Of a stretch of DNA of 64,000 bases, positions 1-10,510 are shown piece by piece. The DNA lies in assembly GCA_963920525.1 (NCBI GenBank), contig OY986438.1, positions 122,488,920-122,552,919 on the forward strand, read 5' to 3'. Origin of the DNA: Dichetophora obliterata (taxonomy: Eukaryota > Arthropoda > Insecta > Diptera > Sciomyzidae). Position 1 is the stretch's first letter; each line of letters starts with the position of its first letter. The position numbers were made by a program, and so were the translations under genes. The notes beneath the pieces were generated by a model. The model did not search any database and was not told the origin of the DNA. It saw only the letters and a program-made list of their open reading frames with translations.

Positions 1-181
1 TGAAGAGAGAGTGGCACTTCCTATACAACCCAAATTTGTTATATCGAATAGCTTTGTGGATATAGGTCGCACAGTCTCAGAATTCAGTATTTGACCTCAA
101 TTTAGACATGCTGTTTAACTGATAACATTTTATGGGCGTTTGAATAGGGAGAGTGGCAGCAACGCGCCGGGTTTCAGCTAG

Positions 182-304
182 TTTTGTATAACGAAAATGC
201 ACACCAACTAAAGCAAAACATAAGAACGAATAAAATTTCGTATAGTAAACAGTATTGCTTCTCTTGTCTTTCTTGCCGTTGGTGTGCATTTGCGTTATAC
301 AAAA
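182..304. mobile_element. Short hairpin MITE
   Basis: Two inverted arms of about 27 bp (182-209 and 278-304) share the sequence TTTTGTATAACG followed by AAATGCACACCAAC with one or two mismatches, around a centre of about 70 bp. This is the layout of a small non-autonomous DNA transposon. I see no coding capacity and no clear target duplication. The flanks 1-181 and 305-500 hold nothing I recognise apart from a degenerate run of ACGAAC/GAACG units at 325-495. Confidence 0.6.
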
Positions 305-499
305 TAAAGCGGTTAACCTATTTTCGAACGAAAAACTATTTTCTGCGTACGAACGAACATCTATTTTTTAGGAACGAATGAACGAACATCAATTTTCTAC
401 GAACAAACGAATGAATAAAATATTTATTTTGTTTCCTCACGAACGAACAAAATATTTTTATTTTTTTTTTTACAAACAAACAAACGAACGTTCGTGCGA

Positions 500-740
500 G
501 GCTCTGATTATATACCCTCAACAAATAAAATAATACAAATAACAGTGGACTCAAAGAAAAAAAAGAGGCTATGAATGAATGAAAACTACAATTTACAATG
601 TCCGCAAAATTTTTTTTATTAACCAGATACGATATTAACCATTGCACGACTTTTGAATGAAAACCACGGTAAGCACATTTATTTATCAATAAAGAAAGGG
701 AAGCTTTGTCAAAAGCTTTAGAAAAATTCGTATAAGTTTT
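500..740 (-). pseudogene. LINE reverse transcriptase fragment (Jockey/CR1 group)
   Basis: The minus-strand translation reads NFSKAFDKASLSLLINK, then a WLISYL segment and SPLLFVLF. These are reverse transcriptase motifs (FSKAFD...H, a WI..YL..R helix and GP/SPLLF) of LINE elements related to those at 8340-11030 and 57680-60930. The GVPQGS box and the catalytic YADD/FADD box are missing or scrambled, so this is a short dead fragment. The following stretch 741-1540 has no gene or element I can support. Confidence 0.6.
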
Positions 741-1540
741 ATATTTTGAATATATTTTATATCTTTTCACTTACATATTTTGTGATTTAAGTGAAATTTT
801 TGGTGTGTAAGGAGGTTTTTAAATAGAATGTGGGTATTTAACGGTTATAAAACGAACCCAATCGGATAAACACAAAACGAGATTTTTATTAATTTTTAAC
901 AATTTTGACCTAACGATATGTCGTAAAATAAATTTTTTGAGAGAAATCCTGATACACCTGAAAGCTCATTTCACGTAAAGGAAATTTAAAAATTTTCGGC
1001 CAAATCTGAGACATCAAATTATAGAAGGTGTGCGATTTGTGAAATAATGACCCATGTATAAATATGTATGTACTAATTGTTGACTAAATTAAAAAGAAAT
1101 ACTATAGGATATTTGACATTTTTTCCTTAACCACATATCGTACAAGAAGTAACAATTTCATTACATTTTTTACACTTCACTCTTAAATGGATACCTGAAA
1201 AATATCCCAACCAAAAGTATGTATTTTTAAAAATACGTCATATCTTCATTGGAAAAGTTGTATTTTATTATTTTTTTTACATTATGTAGTATTTTAGAGT
1301 CAAAAAAGTTTTAGAATCCATTGCTGTACTTTCAGAAAAAAATATTTTTCAGCCATAAATCACTCAATCCTTTCCCAAACTGTAAAAAGTGGTAAAAATC
1401 GACTTTCTATTAATTTCGTTGCTTATTTTTAATATAATTCTTATTATTGTTTGTTTAATTCATAGGTAGGTAGAAACCGTTAACTTTTTAAACATGATGA
1501 AATATGAAAATGCCATTTTGTCAATTTCAATGTGCATATC
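741..1540. other. No recognisable feature
   Basis: AT-rich sequence on both strands with no open frame of note, no inverted repeat that I could follow, and no similarity that I recognise to other parts of the window. Confidence 0.4.
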
Positions 1541-1641
1541 TAGCTTATTATTACTTGTGAAGAGGTACTCATTTACAATTATTCATTTTGTAGCTATCAT
1601 TAAACCATTTAATTATGTGCTATTTTAAAAACAATTAAAAC

Positions 1642-1648
1642 TTTATAA
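1642..1648 (+). promoter_or_regulatory. Possible TATA box of DUF1091 gene 1
   Basis: TTTATAA lies about 73 bp upstream of the ATG at 1721. The same heptamer is at the same distance in copy 2 (18134-18140, ATG 18212), and the sequence between is conserved. The call rests on position and conservation in two copies only; this AT-rich region would yield such matches by chance. Confidence 0.3.
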
Positions 1649-1720
1649 TTGAGCACCCCAAATTAGTTCGATTGGCTTAATTTTATTTCTCAATGTAAAA
1701 AATAATTTCACTTTGCAACA

Positions 1721-2517
1721 ATGTGTGCAAGGTTAAAGTCGACTGGAACATTAGTTTTAAAATGGCTTGTAGCTTTTGTGATAATAATAATATTGCAAAA
1801 ATCTTGCAACTGTAACAGACAGACGGTAAGAAGAAATACACATTTTAAAAGAATTATAAAAACTTTATTTTCACAAGTAATATTTTATTTTTCGTAAAAT
1901 ATTTTTGAAGTTCTTTCCGAAACCAAAAAGTAATTATATTCAAATGACATCAATACGTTGCCTTGCAATAGATCCAATGTATGTTAAAATCACCAAATGT
2001 ATCTTAAAGGCACACAATCGCACCGATAAATATGTCATGGGTAGTGCCACATTGTTAAAAACTTTTGTGAGACCTATTTTGGTAGGTATTATTTCAAATA
2101 CATAAATGTTTTTTACACCAGTTTCCTTTCTTACGTAAAGGTGTATTTTCGTATCATGAAGAGAGCTACTGGCGGTTACAAGCCATTTGGAATCGATGTC
2201 ACTTTAGATGGATGTGATTATATGGAAGGCAAGAGGAACAAAATTTTTGATTGGTTTTTCAAACTAATATTCTTATACTCGAATATCAATCATACGTGTC
2301 CTTATTCTGTAATGTCATTCAACCCTTAACTGATATAATTCAAGTTTTAATTATCCAATTTTTTCTTCAGGGTGATGTAATATTTAATGTTCCAATCAAA
2401 CAAGTGAAATTTCCATCAGTTTTTCCGGATGGTGACTATCTCTTCGTACTCGAATTTGGTACTTTAGGCAAAAGCCGTGGAGGTGCTCATGCTTACATAA
2501 CATTAAAGGAAGTCTAG
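1721..2517 (+). CDS. DUF1091 family secreted protein, paralog 1 (4 exons)
   Basis: The spliced exons 1721-1825, 1911-2081, 2141-2308 and 2371-2517 encode 196 residues. All three introns (85, 59 and 62 bp) are phase 0 with GT...AG ends (GTAAG, GTAGG and GTAATG donors). Exon 1 gives MCARLKSTG, then a hydrophobic LVLKWLVAFVIIIIL core typical of a signal peptide, so the product is probably secreted. Exon 2 holds IRCLAIDPMY, TKCILKAHNRT (a possible N-glycosylation site) and FVRP. Exon 3 holds RATGGYKPFGIDVTLDGCDYM and INHTCPY; exon 4 holds FPDGDYLFVLEF. This order of motifs and cysteines (C, KC, C-YM, TCPY) is that of the fly DUF1091 family, which Pfam relates distantly to ML/MD-2 lipid-binding proteins and which includes Drosophila CheB proteins. 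The exact role and ligand are unknown. Nothing is broken. An AATAAA follows at 2565. Confidence 0.88.
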
Positions 2518-2564
2518 TAATATAGTTTGTTTCAAAATAATACTGTAACTGTATACTGTATTCT

Positions 2565-2570
2565 AATAAA
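2565..2570 (+). terminator. Polyadenylation signal of DUF1091 gene 1
   Basis: AATAAA 48 bp after the stop codon, within TTCTAATAAAATGTCGTG. The same signal and context occur after copy 2 at 19056-19061. Confidence 0.65.
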
Positions 2571-2656
2571 ATGTCGTGTTACGTTAGTACTGCATTCAAA
2601 GATTTTTCTAAACAGAAACGTTCACACCGTTTGAACTAGTTTAAAATTGACAGCTT

Positions 2657-2783
2657 ATTTAGCTGCAGCAGCTGCAGCAGCTGCTGTACCATTAGATTTA
2701 AGACGTGCAAATTGGCATAGATTTTGAATTAATACGTTCCATACTTGCACAATTACAAGCTCATATGGGCGATATGGATCAAT
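2657..2783 (-). pseudogene. C-terminal coding fragment with poly-alanine end, unidentified
   Basis: On the minus strand the frame reads DPYRPYELVIVQVWNVLIQN, then LCQFARLKSNGT and a run of alanines before a TAA stop. The residue mix (W, P, Y, L and Q spread evenly) looks like real protein rather than translated AT-rich DNA, and the alanines are encoded by a GCAGCTGCAG-type triplet run at 2660-2690. I do not recognise the family. Upstream in frame the sequence quickly becomes low complexity, so this is probably a partial copy of a gene end or a last exon. It sits directly behind the duplicated unit and is not present after copy 2. Confidence 0.35.
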
Positions 2784-2984
2784 TTTTTTTAATTTATATT
2801 GTTTGGAGTAATTTTGCCCGTATTGGATAAAAATAGTGATTGAAAGTTCTAAGCACTGTACAGAATTAGTGGGCAATAATTTTTTTCAGATTTCGCAGTA
2901 TTATCTATATATATATATTATAGATTATATTAGCATTAGTAGACGGTTAAATATCTTGAAATAAAAATATATAAGCAAAGCATT

Positions 2985-3404
2985 ACAAAGATTTTTAACT
3001 TAAAACGAATTAAATTTAATATTCCTCAATTAATTGCAAACTTTTTAAAAATATTTTGTTTAACATTTTAAAGCAGTTCAAATATTACAACGATATTTTA
3101 TACCCTAAGCATCAATTCGATACTATTGTAATATTATATTTAATTTTCAAGACATGCTGTGTTATATTAAAATAAAATTTTGTATTAAATTTTAATACAT
3201 TTCAAATATTAAAACCATAGTTTATACCCTATGGAATCAATTTAATTCTATATTTACTACTATACTTAATTTTTAATACAAAATCAGTACAACCTGAAAA
3301 AAAATCAATACAACCTAAGTATTAAATTTCAACACTTATTTGTATTAAAAATTAATTTAAGTATGTGGCCAGTATTTAATTTTAATACAATTTTGGTGTG
3401 GTCA
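2985..3404. mobile_element. Palindromic repeat with iterated GTATTAAA/TTTAATAC motif
   Basis: Copies of TTTTAATACA and its complement TGTATTAAAA recur at least six times in both orientations, and TATACCCTA(A/T) occurs twice. The right edge reads ATACAATTTTGGTGTGG, so the outward reading end is CACACCAAAATTG, similar to the CAC...AAAA ends of the TA-inserted elements at 5644, 30686, 50279 and 53541. The left edge is not defined. Confidence 0.4.
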
Positions 3405-3774
3405 TTCATATATGTAAGTTGAAAAGTTTTAAAATAGTGTATTTTTCAACAACAATTGTCGAACTAACTATATTTACTTAAGTAAGCATAATTAAGTGCT
3501 TGGTATCAGAGCTGTAAAAGAATGCATTCAATTTGATTTAAATCACAAAAAAATGAATCAAAGAATAACGAAAAAAGGAATGCATTCAATTAATGCAAAA
3601 TTGATTTATAAATAAAATTTCTAATTTACAATCAATTTAAAATAAATGATTAATTATTCATTTCAATTATTCATTTTCGTTATTCAGAATAATGAATCAA
3701 TTTTTTTATTCATTTGACTGCTTTTCACAAAGAATGCCATTCACAAAGAATAACAGAATTTTCAATTATTCTAT

Positions 3775-4165
3775 TTTTATTCATTATTCATTTTTTATTC
3801 GTTATTCATTTTTGTATTCTTTATTCATTTGTTATTCATTATTCATTTTTTATTCATTATTCATTTTTTATTCATTATTCATTTGTTATTCATTATTCAT
3901 ATTTTATTCATTGTTCATTTTTTATTCATTATTCATTTCTTATTCATTATTCTTTTTTTATTCATTATTAATTTTTTAGTCATTACTCATTTGTTATTCA
4001 TTATTCATTTTTTATTCATTATTCATTTTTTATTCATTATTCATTTTTTATTCATTATTCTTTTGTTACTCATTATTCATTTGTTATTCATTATTAATTT
4101 TTTATTCATTATTCCTTTGTTATTCATTATTCATTTTTTATTCTTTATTAATTTGTTATTCATTT
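3775..4165. repeat. Tandem array in left foldback arm
   Basis: About 390 bp of degenerate tandem units with consensus TTATTCATTATTCATTTT, varying by single substitutions such as TTTG/TTTT and CGTT/CATT. The inverted counterpart is at 6972-7325. Two long arrays of this kind facing each other could pair over several hundred bases. Confidence 0.85.
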
Positions 4166-4463
4166 TTGTGTCATTGCTTATCAATTTGACGATATTGACA
4201 AGAACAGAAAAAAATTCAAAAGTTAATATACATATATACAGAGTTGTTGTTGCCTTCTTCAAACTTATTTGATCTAAATAGCTCACAATTAACCCGAAAC
4301 ACCCTGTCGTTGCCATATGAACACGCGAACACAAACACTTAAAATGTGCTTATTTAAGATTAAACCATTTTATTTTTGCGTTAACAGGTCATTCTATAAA
4401 TTTAAAAAAAAATGTATTCAGGGTGATTCGGGTTAAAGTATTTTCATTTAAAAATTGGTTTAA

Positions 4464-4974
4464 CCCGTCAATTCCCATGCTTCTGTCTGATAGCAGAATA
4501 TTATTTTTTTTGTGTTAATTGACGTGTTTAGATATTTAAAACATGAAAAATAAGTAAAAAAATGTACATCCCTTATTTTTTTTGTAAGGGTGACACTGGG
4601 CGTAATGTATACTTATAACTTAATATGGTAATAAGAAGAATACGACTTATTTCTATTACAAGTACATTTCTATTACAAGTTACATTCAATAACAACAATT
4701 TGCAAAAACAAGTATTACAGTACTTACCCTTTTGGCATTTTTATAACAAAAAAAAAAAAGTTTCAAAATCACTTCGACGCACAAAAATTTCAAAACTATT
4801 TGAGACAAATGAATAATTTGACAGATGATGTATCAGGGTTGCCAAAAAAAAATATAAATACTACCGTGTGTTTACTTTATAGTAGTAGTAATTTTTTTCA
4901 AATATTTTTTTTTTTATAGGATAAATAAATTTTTCAATCTCTGTCACCTACAGGTGACACTGGGAATTGACGAG
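4464..4974. mobile_element. piggyBac-like MITE (TTAA target)
   Basis: TTAA at 4460-4463 and 4975-4978 flank inverted ends CCCGTCAATTCCCA (left) and CTCGTCAATTCCCA (right, reverse complement). TTAA duplication with ends starting CC/CT is the signature of piggyBac-type elements. The element is 511 bp and non-coding, and lies inside the foldback element. Confidence 0.65.
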
Positions 4975-5112
4975 TTAAAAAATCCAACATAAAACTTGAT
5001 ATAAAACGCGTCATTCTCTAACTTAAGGAACAGAAAGATATCTGTTAATAAAAGTATGTACAATTTAAGTTACCAAAAACTGGTGAGAACTTCAAAATAA
5101 TTTTTTGTACTT

Positions 5113-5265
5113 TTATATCGATGCTTAATATAGAAAATGCGTCACTCGTTTTTTTTGCGAAAGCTATGATTGTAAATTTGTTGCCTATTTTATATAAAAT
5201 CTGCATTTAAAAAGTTTTCTATAGAAAAACGCTTTTTCTATATTAAGCCATCGATATGTAAAAAA
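5113..5265. repeat. Short inverted repeat, possible MITE
   Basis: ATATCGATGCTTAATATAGAAAA at 5117-5140 is matched on the other strand by the sequence ending near 5260 (CTATATTAAGCCATCGATATG), with about 85 bases between. No target duplication was identified. Confidence 0.4.
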
Positions 5266-5400
5266 ATTGAGTTTCTCATCTGAATGAAACATGAAATAAA
5301 AATTTTGAAAAAATAAATCTAAGTAACCGAACTACCCCCTTAAATACGAAATAACTTCAAGTACTTAGAATCGTACGCTTGCAAACACAAACTAGGTTAA

Positions 5401-5620
5401 CACTAAACTGACCGCAATCGGTAAATCTGACCTGCTATTATTGTTTTTCGAATCTATACATGGTTTTTCATTTTATACCATTATAAATACATTAAATACA
5501 TTTAATAATAAATAAACCGTTATCTGCGTTTAATAATAAAAATCATGGATATGTTAATTACCAGTAATTTGATGATGAAGTTCAGGAAATGGTATAGAAG
5601 AAATATCGTTAGGTTGAGTG
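5401..5620. mobile_element. Second TTAA-flanked MITE
   Basis: TTAA at 5397-5400 and 5621-5624 flank the ends CACTAAACTGACC (left) and CACTCAACCTAACG (right, reverse complement). It is 220 bp and non-coding. The ends differ from those at 4464-4974, so this is a separate TTAA family. Confidence 0.5.
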
Positions 5621-5643
5621 TTAATAAAATTCAGAGTAAGCTA

Positions 5644-6421
5644 CACACTTAAAAATTTGTATAGAATTTTTACACCGATCGGTGTTCCAGGGAGTCCTAC
5701 ACCGTTCGGTGTTAAAAAACACCGTGTCAAAGTGCCAGAATTTTATATCCGAAAGAGCATATTTTATTCACACCGATCGGTGTAAAAAAGTAAACATCAG
5801 AAAGGATGTTTGTTTTTTACCCTGTTAGGTGTTTATTTATAATACGCAAAAAGATAATTTTATATAACACCGAACGGTGTAATTGTTAACTATTCGAAAG
5901 GATGTTTTTACAATTTTTATTAAATTGTCATTAAATTTATTAATTGTCAAACGAAAAAAGCCGCAAAAAGCTTTGATTTGGGCTTATTTCATTGGGCTTT
6001 ATTTCATAATGGAATAAGAACCAAACATAAAATTAAATATTTCCCAAAAATAATGAAATTGTCTCCAAAAATTGGGAGTTATTTCATATGAAGAACACCC
6101 AAAAATGTATGGAAATTTTTTGAGGCTTATTTAATTTTTTTGCGTTCTATTTCGTGGTGTCAAAAATAAAGTTTGAATCTTTAATCAAGATTTACAAAAT
6201 TAAAATGAACAAATAAAATTGGAAAAATTCAATTTTTAATTTGTTTATCAATGAGAATGTGATTTCAATATTGCTCTTCTTCTTTGCCTTTCTAATTTCA
6301 CACCGATCGGATAAGTTCGTCATTTCACACCGAGTAAGCGGTGTAAATTAACACCGTTCGGTGTAGGAAATGTAAATATCCGCTCACCGGTGCGAATTTA
6401 TTTTTGAAATTTTTTAGTGTG
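5644..6421. mobile_element. TA-inserted palindromic element, ACACCG/CGGTGT motif
   Basis: TA at 5642-5643 and 6422-6423 flank ends CACACTTAAAAATTT (left) and CACACTAAAAAATTT (right, reverse complement). The interior holds repeated 14-bp palindromes, ACACCGATCGGTGT or ACACCGTTCGGTGT, at about 5672, 5699, 5781, 5867, 6300 and 6351. There is no coding frame. It shares the TA target and CAC...AAAA ends with 30686-31706, 50279-50755 and 53541-56179, but its internal motif is its own. I saw no tRNA-like module in this one. Confidence 0.65.
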
Positions 6422-6672
6422 TAAGCACGCAGTCATGACTATTTCCAGCGAATTAATGCCGAGCTTGCTTCTTTGTCCCAGTGGTTAATGGATAACCGAA
6501 GTAACCAACTACATACTCTTAAATTTTATATCATAACCGATATACTTATTCCAGCGGGGTGTGAGGAATTGGTTAGACACGACGATTTAGGTTTGTCTGT
6601 TATGTTTTTTTTTTTATTTCTTAAGATATTTATAAAAAATTTTTTGCTGTTGTTAACTATATCGTCAAATTA

Positions 6673-6936
6673 ACAGCCCTATTCTGGCAAATTAACAAAT
6701 CGTTAACCAGTATTTTGAATATTTCTGTTTTTGTTGTTTTCAACACAAAATTTAAAGCTCAAAAAACAAAATTTGTTAATGAAATTGTCAATAACTGAAA
6801 AGCAGTTGACAATTTTTATCAAAATTTTTTATTTTTGAGCTTCAAATTTTGTTTTGAAATAAAAAAATTACAACAAACACATAGAATTATTCAAAATACT
6901 GGTTAACAATTTGTTAATTTGCCAGAATAGGGCTGT
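6673..6936. mobile_element. 264-bp hairpin MITE
   Basis: TA at 6671-6672 and 6937-6938 flank a near-complete palindrome starting ACAGCCCTATTCTGGC. The arms stay paired for about 60 bp (AACCAGTATTTTGAATA against TATTCAAAATACTGGTT) and resume nearer the centre (AGCTCAAAA against TTTTGAGCT). It is non-coding and nested in the foldback element. Confidence 0.7.
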
Positions 6937-6971
6937 TATAAAAAAAACACAGCCCGAGTCCTAAGCAACGC

Positions 6972-7325
6972 CAAAAAAATGAATAACAAATGAATAAAGA
7001 ATAAAAAATGAATAATGAATAACAAATGAATAATGAATAAAAAATGAATAATGAATAACGAATGAATAATGAATAACAAATAAATAATGAACAAAAAATG
7101 AATAATGAGTAAAAAAAGAATAATGAATAAAAAATGAGTATGGAATAAAAAATGAATAATGAATAAAAAATGAATAAAGAATACAAAAATGAATAACGAA
7201 TAAAAAATGAATAATGAATAACAAATGAATAATGAATAAAAAATGAATAATGAATAAAAAATGAATAAAGAATAAAAAATGAATAACGAATAAAAAATGA
7301 ATAATGAATAAAAATAGAATAATTG
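6972..7325. repeat. Tandem array in right foldback arm
   Basis: Inverted partner of 3775-4165, with units of AATGAATAATGAATAAAA type. It is slightly shorter than the left arm array. Confidence 0.85.
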
Positions 7326-7589
7326 AAAATTCTGTAATTTTTTGTGAATGGCATTCTTTGTGAATAGCATTCATATGAATAAAAAAATTGATTCATTATT
7401 CTGAATAACGAAAATGAATAATTGAAATGATTAATTAAGCATTTTTTTTTAAAAATTGAATGTGAATTAAAAATTTTATGTATAAATCAATTTTGCATTC
7501 ATTGAATGCATTCTTATGTCGTTATTCAGTTATACTTAAAATTCTGAATATGAATGCAGACTTTACAGCTCTGCTCGGTATGAACATGC

Positions 7590-8110
7590 CATAAGTTTCA
7601 AATAGTTACCAGAATGTAGATCTGCGAAAAATACCATTTCAAATAAAAGCACTTGATATAATCCTTGAGTACTTTTTAATTTTTGATTTTTTTATATTAA
7701 AAAATAAATACTTTTCTTGAAGAAATTTTTTTTTAAGTTGGTTATATAAAATCCTTGGGAAAAATACAGTTTTTTAAATGCAGAATGAACTTTATGAGTA
7801 TGAAAATTTTAGGTTACCAACTTAAAATTAGTTAAAAAGCTTGACTTTCAAGATCAAGGACTCTGGCGAATAGTTACTACTTGCAAAAAAATATACTGTT
7901 TATACTGTTTATTTACAAAATCGACCCTATTGCGTGAAACTATCGTATGTGCTACTTTTTCGAATTTAACTTTTTGTTGCAAATTTGTTTAAAAATATTG
8001 TAGCTAAATTCTTTATATTTAGTAAGGTAAATTTAATAGGCACATGTAAAATTTGGTTTTTACATTGCAAGCTTAAGGGCAAGTTCTCATCTAAAGGTCC
8101 AAAAATACGA
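7590..8110 (+). repeat. Dispersed repeat block C, copy 1
   Basis: The sequence around AAAGCACTTGATATAATCCTTGAG, ATCCTTGGGAAAAATACAG, TAGGTTACCAACTTAAAAT and GACTCTGGCGAATAGTTAC is matched, with divergence, by 19815-20300. A scrap of the same block (TTTTTCAACAACAATTGTCGAACTAACT, 3441-3470) lies left of the foldback element, so the foldback element inserted into this block. Its class is unknown. Confidence 0.6.
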
Positions 8111-9394
8111 CGATTTTTTTGACTTTTTACATGGAATGAAGCAAACAAACACCTTGAGCTTTTTTGGCAGTTATTAATTGATTCTCATAATATCGGAAAA
8201 TATTTTTTTTGGTGCATAAAAGTGTAATGTGAAGTGTTAATACGCCGTCAAATGACACGTTGAAAACAAAGGTACCCAAACGACCTCCACGCCCATGTTA
8301 TCTGATATAAAAGATATCTTCGCTCTAATATCTTAAATTCTGAAATAATGTGCAATAAATATCAAATTTTTCGTAAAGATCGTCATGATAAGATCGGTGG
8401 TGAGGTTTTGATAGCTGAGCAAAACTCGCTTGCATCTGAAGAACTGACAATTCTTGGCACCAGTGACATTGAGTTCATTTGTGTTTCAGTTAAATTAAAT
8501 AATAGTATTATTTATGCTACCTGCTGTTACATTCCTCCTAAATGTGACTTAACAATTTATTTAAAACATATATACGCCATCGAAAAGTTTATAATTTTTT
8601 AAAAAATAAAGACGTTCTTATTGTGCTGGGTGATTTTAACCTAACTTTTGTGACTTGGAGATCATCTGACAATTCTTCATTTCTTACACCTGTTTCCAAT
8701 AGTGATTGGACAAATGATTACTAAGAGAAGCTATCTAATCTGTTTCTTCAACAAGTCAATGATATTTTAAATATGAACCACAGAACCCTAGACCTTGTAT
8801 TTGTACTGTATTTGTATTTGTTCTAATCTCCATTGCTCAAAACCCGTATCTCTTCCAGAAGATGTATATTATCCAACTCTTGAAATAACAGTTTTACTCT
8901 CCCACGAAAAAGAAGATAAAGTAACTGCTGATGCGCGAAATAAAAAGTTTATAATTTTAAAATAACGGACTATGTAAAACTTAATTCCTTACTTTCGCAG
9001 ACTGATTGGTCTCCAATTTTAAGTAGCGAAACATCATATTCATTTTATGACGTCGAATCTTCGGTACAGTTTTTTAATGATACTCTGCAAAGGTGTTACT
9101 TATTGTCCGTCCCAAAAAAAAAGGTGTTGCTCCAATCCTTTAAATCCACCCTGGCTAAAAAATGATCTAAAGGCACTAAAAAATTTAAAAAATCGTTTAT
9201 TTAAAAAATATAAAATATCTAGTTCTAGTTTTGACTTTGCTTCCTAAACTTCTTGTCATTATAGATATCAACTATTAAATAAACAATGCTATTCTGCTTA
9301 TATAATTAACATAAAATCTCAATGTAAAGATAATCCAAAACTTTTCTATAGTTTTGTTAACTCAAAACATAAAGCCCCCAGCTTTCCACCCCTT

Positions 9395-10489
9395 ATGAAA
9401 TTCAATCAGGAAGAATCATCTTGTGACACTGTAATTTCTAACATGTTTGCAAACTTCTTTAAATCAACTTACTCCGATATACCATTTAATACTAGCATGG
9501 TGTATCCTTTTATCCCGCCAGCTAACTCTTTTGAAACTCTTGTAATTGACCCAAATATTGTTATGTGTTATCTTCGACAAGTAAAATCCTCTTTTACGAC
9601 CTGCCCTGATGAAATTCCGAGCTGTATTTTAAAGGAATGTGCTACAAACCTGTGTACTCCTCTAGCAAACATTTTTAATATTTCCTTGCATATTGGCTAT
9701 TTTCCTATTATATGGAAGGGTTCTTCCATTTCACAAATCTGGTTCCAAGATAGATGTGTCTAGCTATTGAGGTATTGCAAAATTAATTGCAACCCCTAAG
9801 TTATTTGAGAAAATCTTAACTGATCAATTAACCCACTCCGTGTTCTCCACCATTTCTCTCTCTCAACATGGTTTTCTGAAGAGTCCACTACTGCAAACCT
9901 CTTAGAGTTTACTACGCGTGTTAAAAATGGTTTTACTTTGGAACTGCAGACTGATGTTGTTTGTACGGACTTTAGCAAAGCCTTCAACAGTATTAATCAT
10001 AATATTCTTTTGAAAAAACTCCACCTTATTGGGTTTCCTGTCACATTATTAAGTTGGATAAATTCGTATTTATCTAGACGTAATCAAAAGGTTTTATATA
10101 AGAATGCTCTATCAAAAAGTATTTCGGTCACTTCTGGCGTTCCTCAGGGCAGTCATCTTGGACCGGTTTTGTTTTTACAATTCATTAATGATCTTCCTTC
10201 GGTAATAAAACACTGTAACGTCTTAAAGTACGCTGACGACGTGAAACTTGTTCTTTGTTACAAATCACGCGAAGAACGACATCGTTTACAGTCTGATCTA
10301 AATAGACTAGTGGACTGGTGTAGCTTAAATATATTGAATCTTAACTTAAAAAAATGTAAGCAAATGACATTCTCGCGTAGATCTGCTAATTACATAAATT
10401 ACACTATAAATAACACTAACTTAGAAATAGTTTACAGTTTTCTCGATCTTGGTGTTATTATGGATTCAATCTCCACGTTAATATGGTGA
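9395..10489 (+). pseudogene. LINE reverse transcriptase, frameshifted
   Basis: The catalytic core of the LINE at 8340-11035. 9395-9763 gives the N-terminal part (MFANFFKSTYSD, PDEIPSCILKECA, FPIIWK) and ends early in a shifted frame. 9938-10489 gives VCTDFSKAFNSINHNIL, SGVPQGSHLGPVLFLQFIND, KYADDVKL (catalytic YADD) and LNLNLKKCKQMTF, then stops after LGVIMD. 9764-9937 still matches the family (KLFEKILTDQLTHSVFS) in another frame. The product would have copied element RNA into DNA at a nick made by the endonuclease; this copy cannot make it in one piece. Confidence 0.82.
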
Positions 10490-10510
10490 TAAATAAGGCA
10501 AGAGGAGTCC

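Larger units (their letters stand above)
1541..2654 (+). repeat. Duplicated gene-sized unit, copy 1 (with 17951-19142)
   Basis: The sequence from TAGCTTATTATTACTTGTG at 1541 through the DUF1091 gene and its polyadenylation signal to TAGTTTAAAATTGACA at about 2654 reappears in the same orientation at 17951-19142. Promoter side, introns and 3' flank all match. Copy 2 carries about 80 extra bases at 17980-18060 that are absent here. This is a direct genomic duplication of a complete gene, not a retrocopy, since introns are retained. Confidence 0.85.
3507..7573. mobile_element. hAT-type foldback element with tandem-repeat arms
   Basis: The ends are perfect inverted copies, CAGAGCTGTAAA at 3507 and TTTACAGCTCTG ending at 7573. 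They are flanked by CTTGGTAT (3499-3506) and CTCGGTAT (7574-7581), an 8-bp target duplication with one mismatch that fits the nTnnnnAn preference of hAT elements. The arms extend inwards for about 650 bp (3507-4170 and 6960-7573). Each has an outer unique part with GAATGCATTC and CACAAAGAATGCCATTCAC, then a tandem array of ATTCATTTTTT-type units. The middle carries other insertions rather than a transposase gene, so the element is non-autonomous. Frames full of FIHYSF or LFIIHF across the arms are translation of the tandem repeats, not genes. Confidence 0.82.

Noticed and set aside
3775..4165. CRISPR array
   Set aside because: Units are contiguous degenerate tandem repeats without unique spacers, in a eukaryotic genome; the same holds for 29990-30150.
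3692..4272. Hydrophobic FIHYSF/LFIIHF frames resembling membrane proteins (also 6914-7396)
   Set aside because: They fall exactly on the tandem arrays of the foldback arms and occur in several frames at once.
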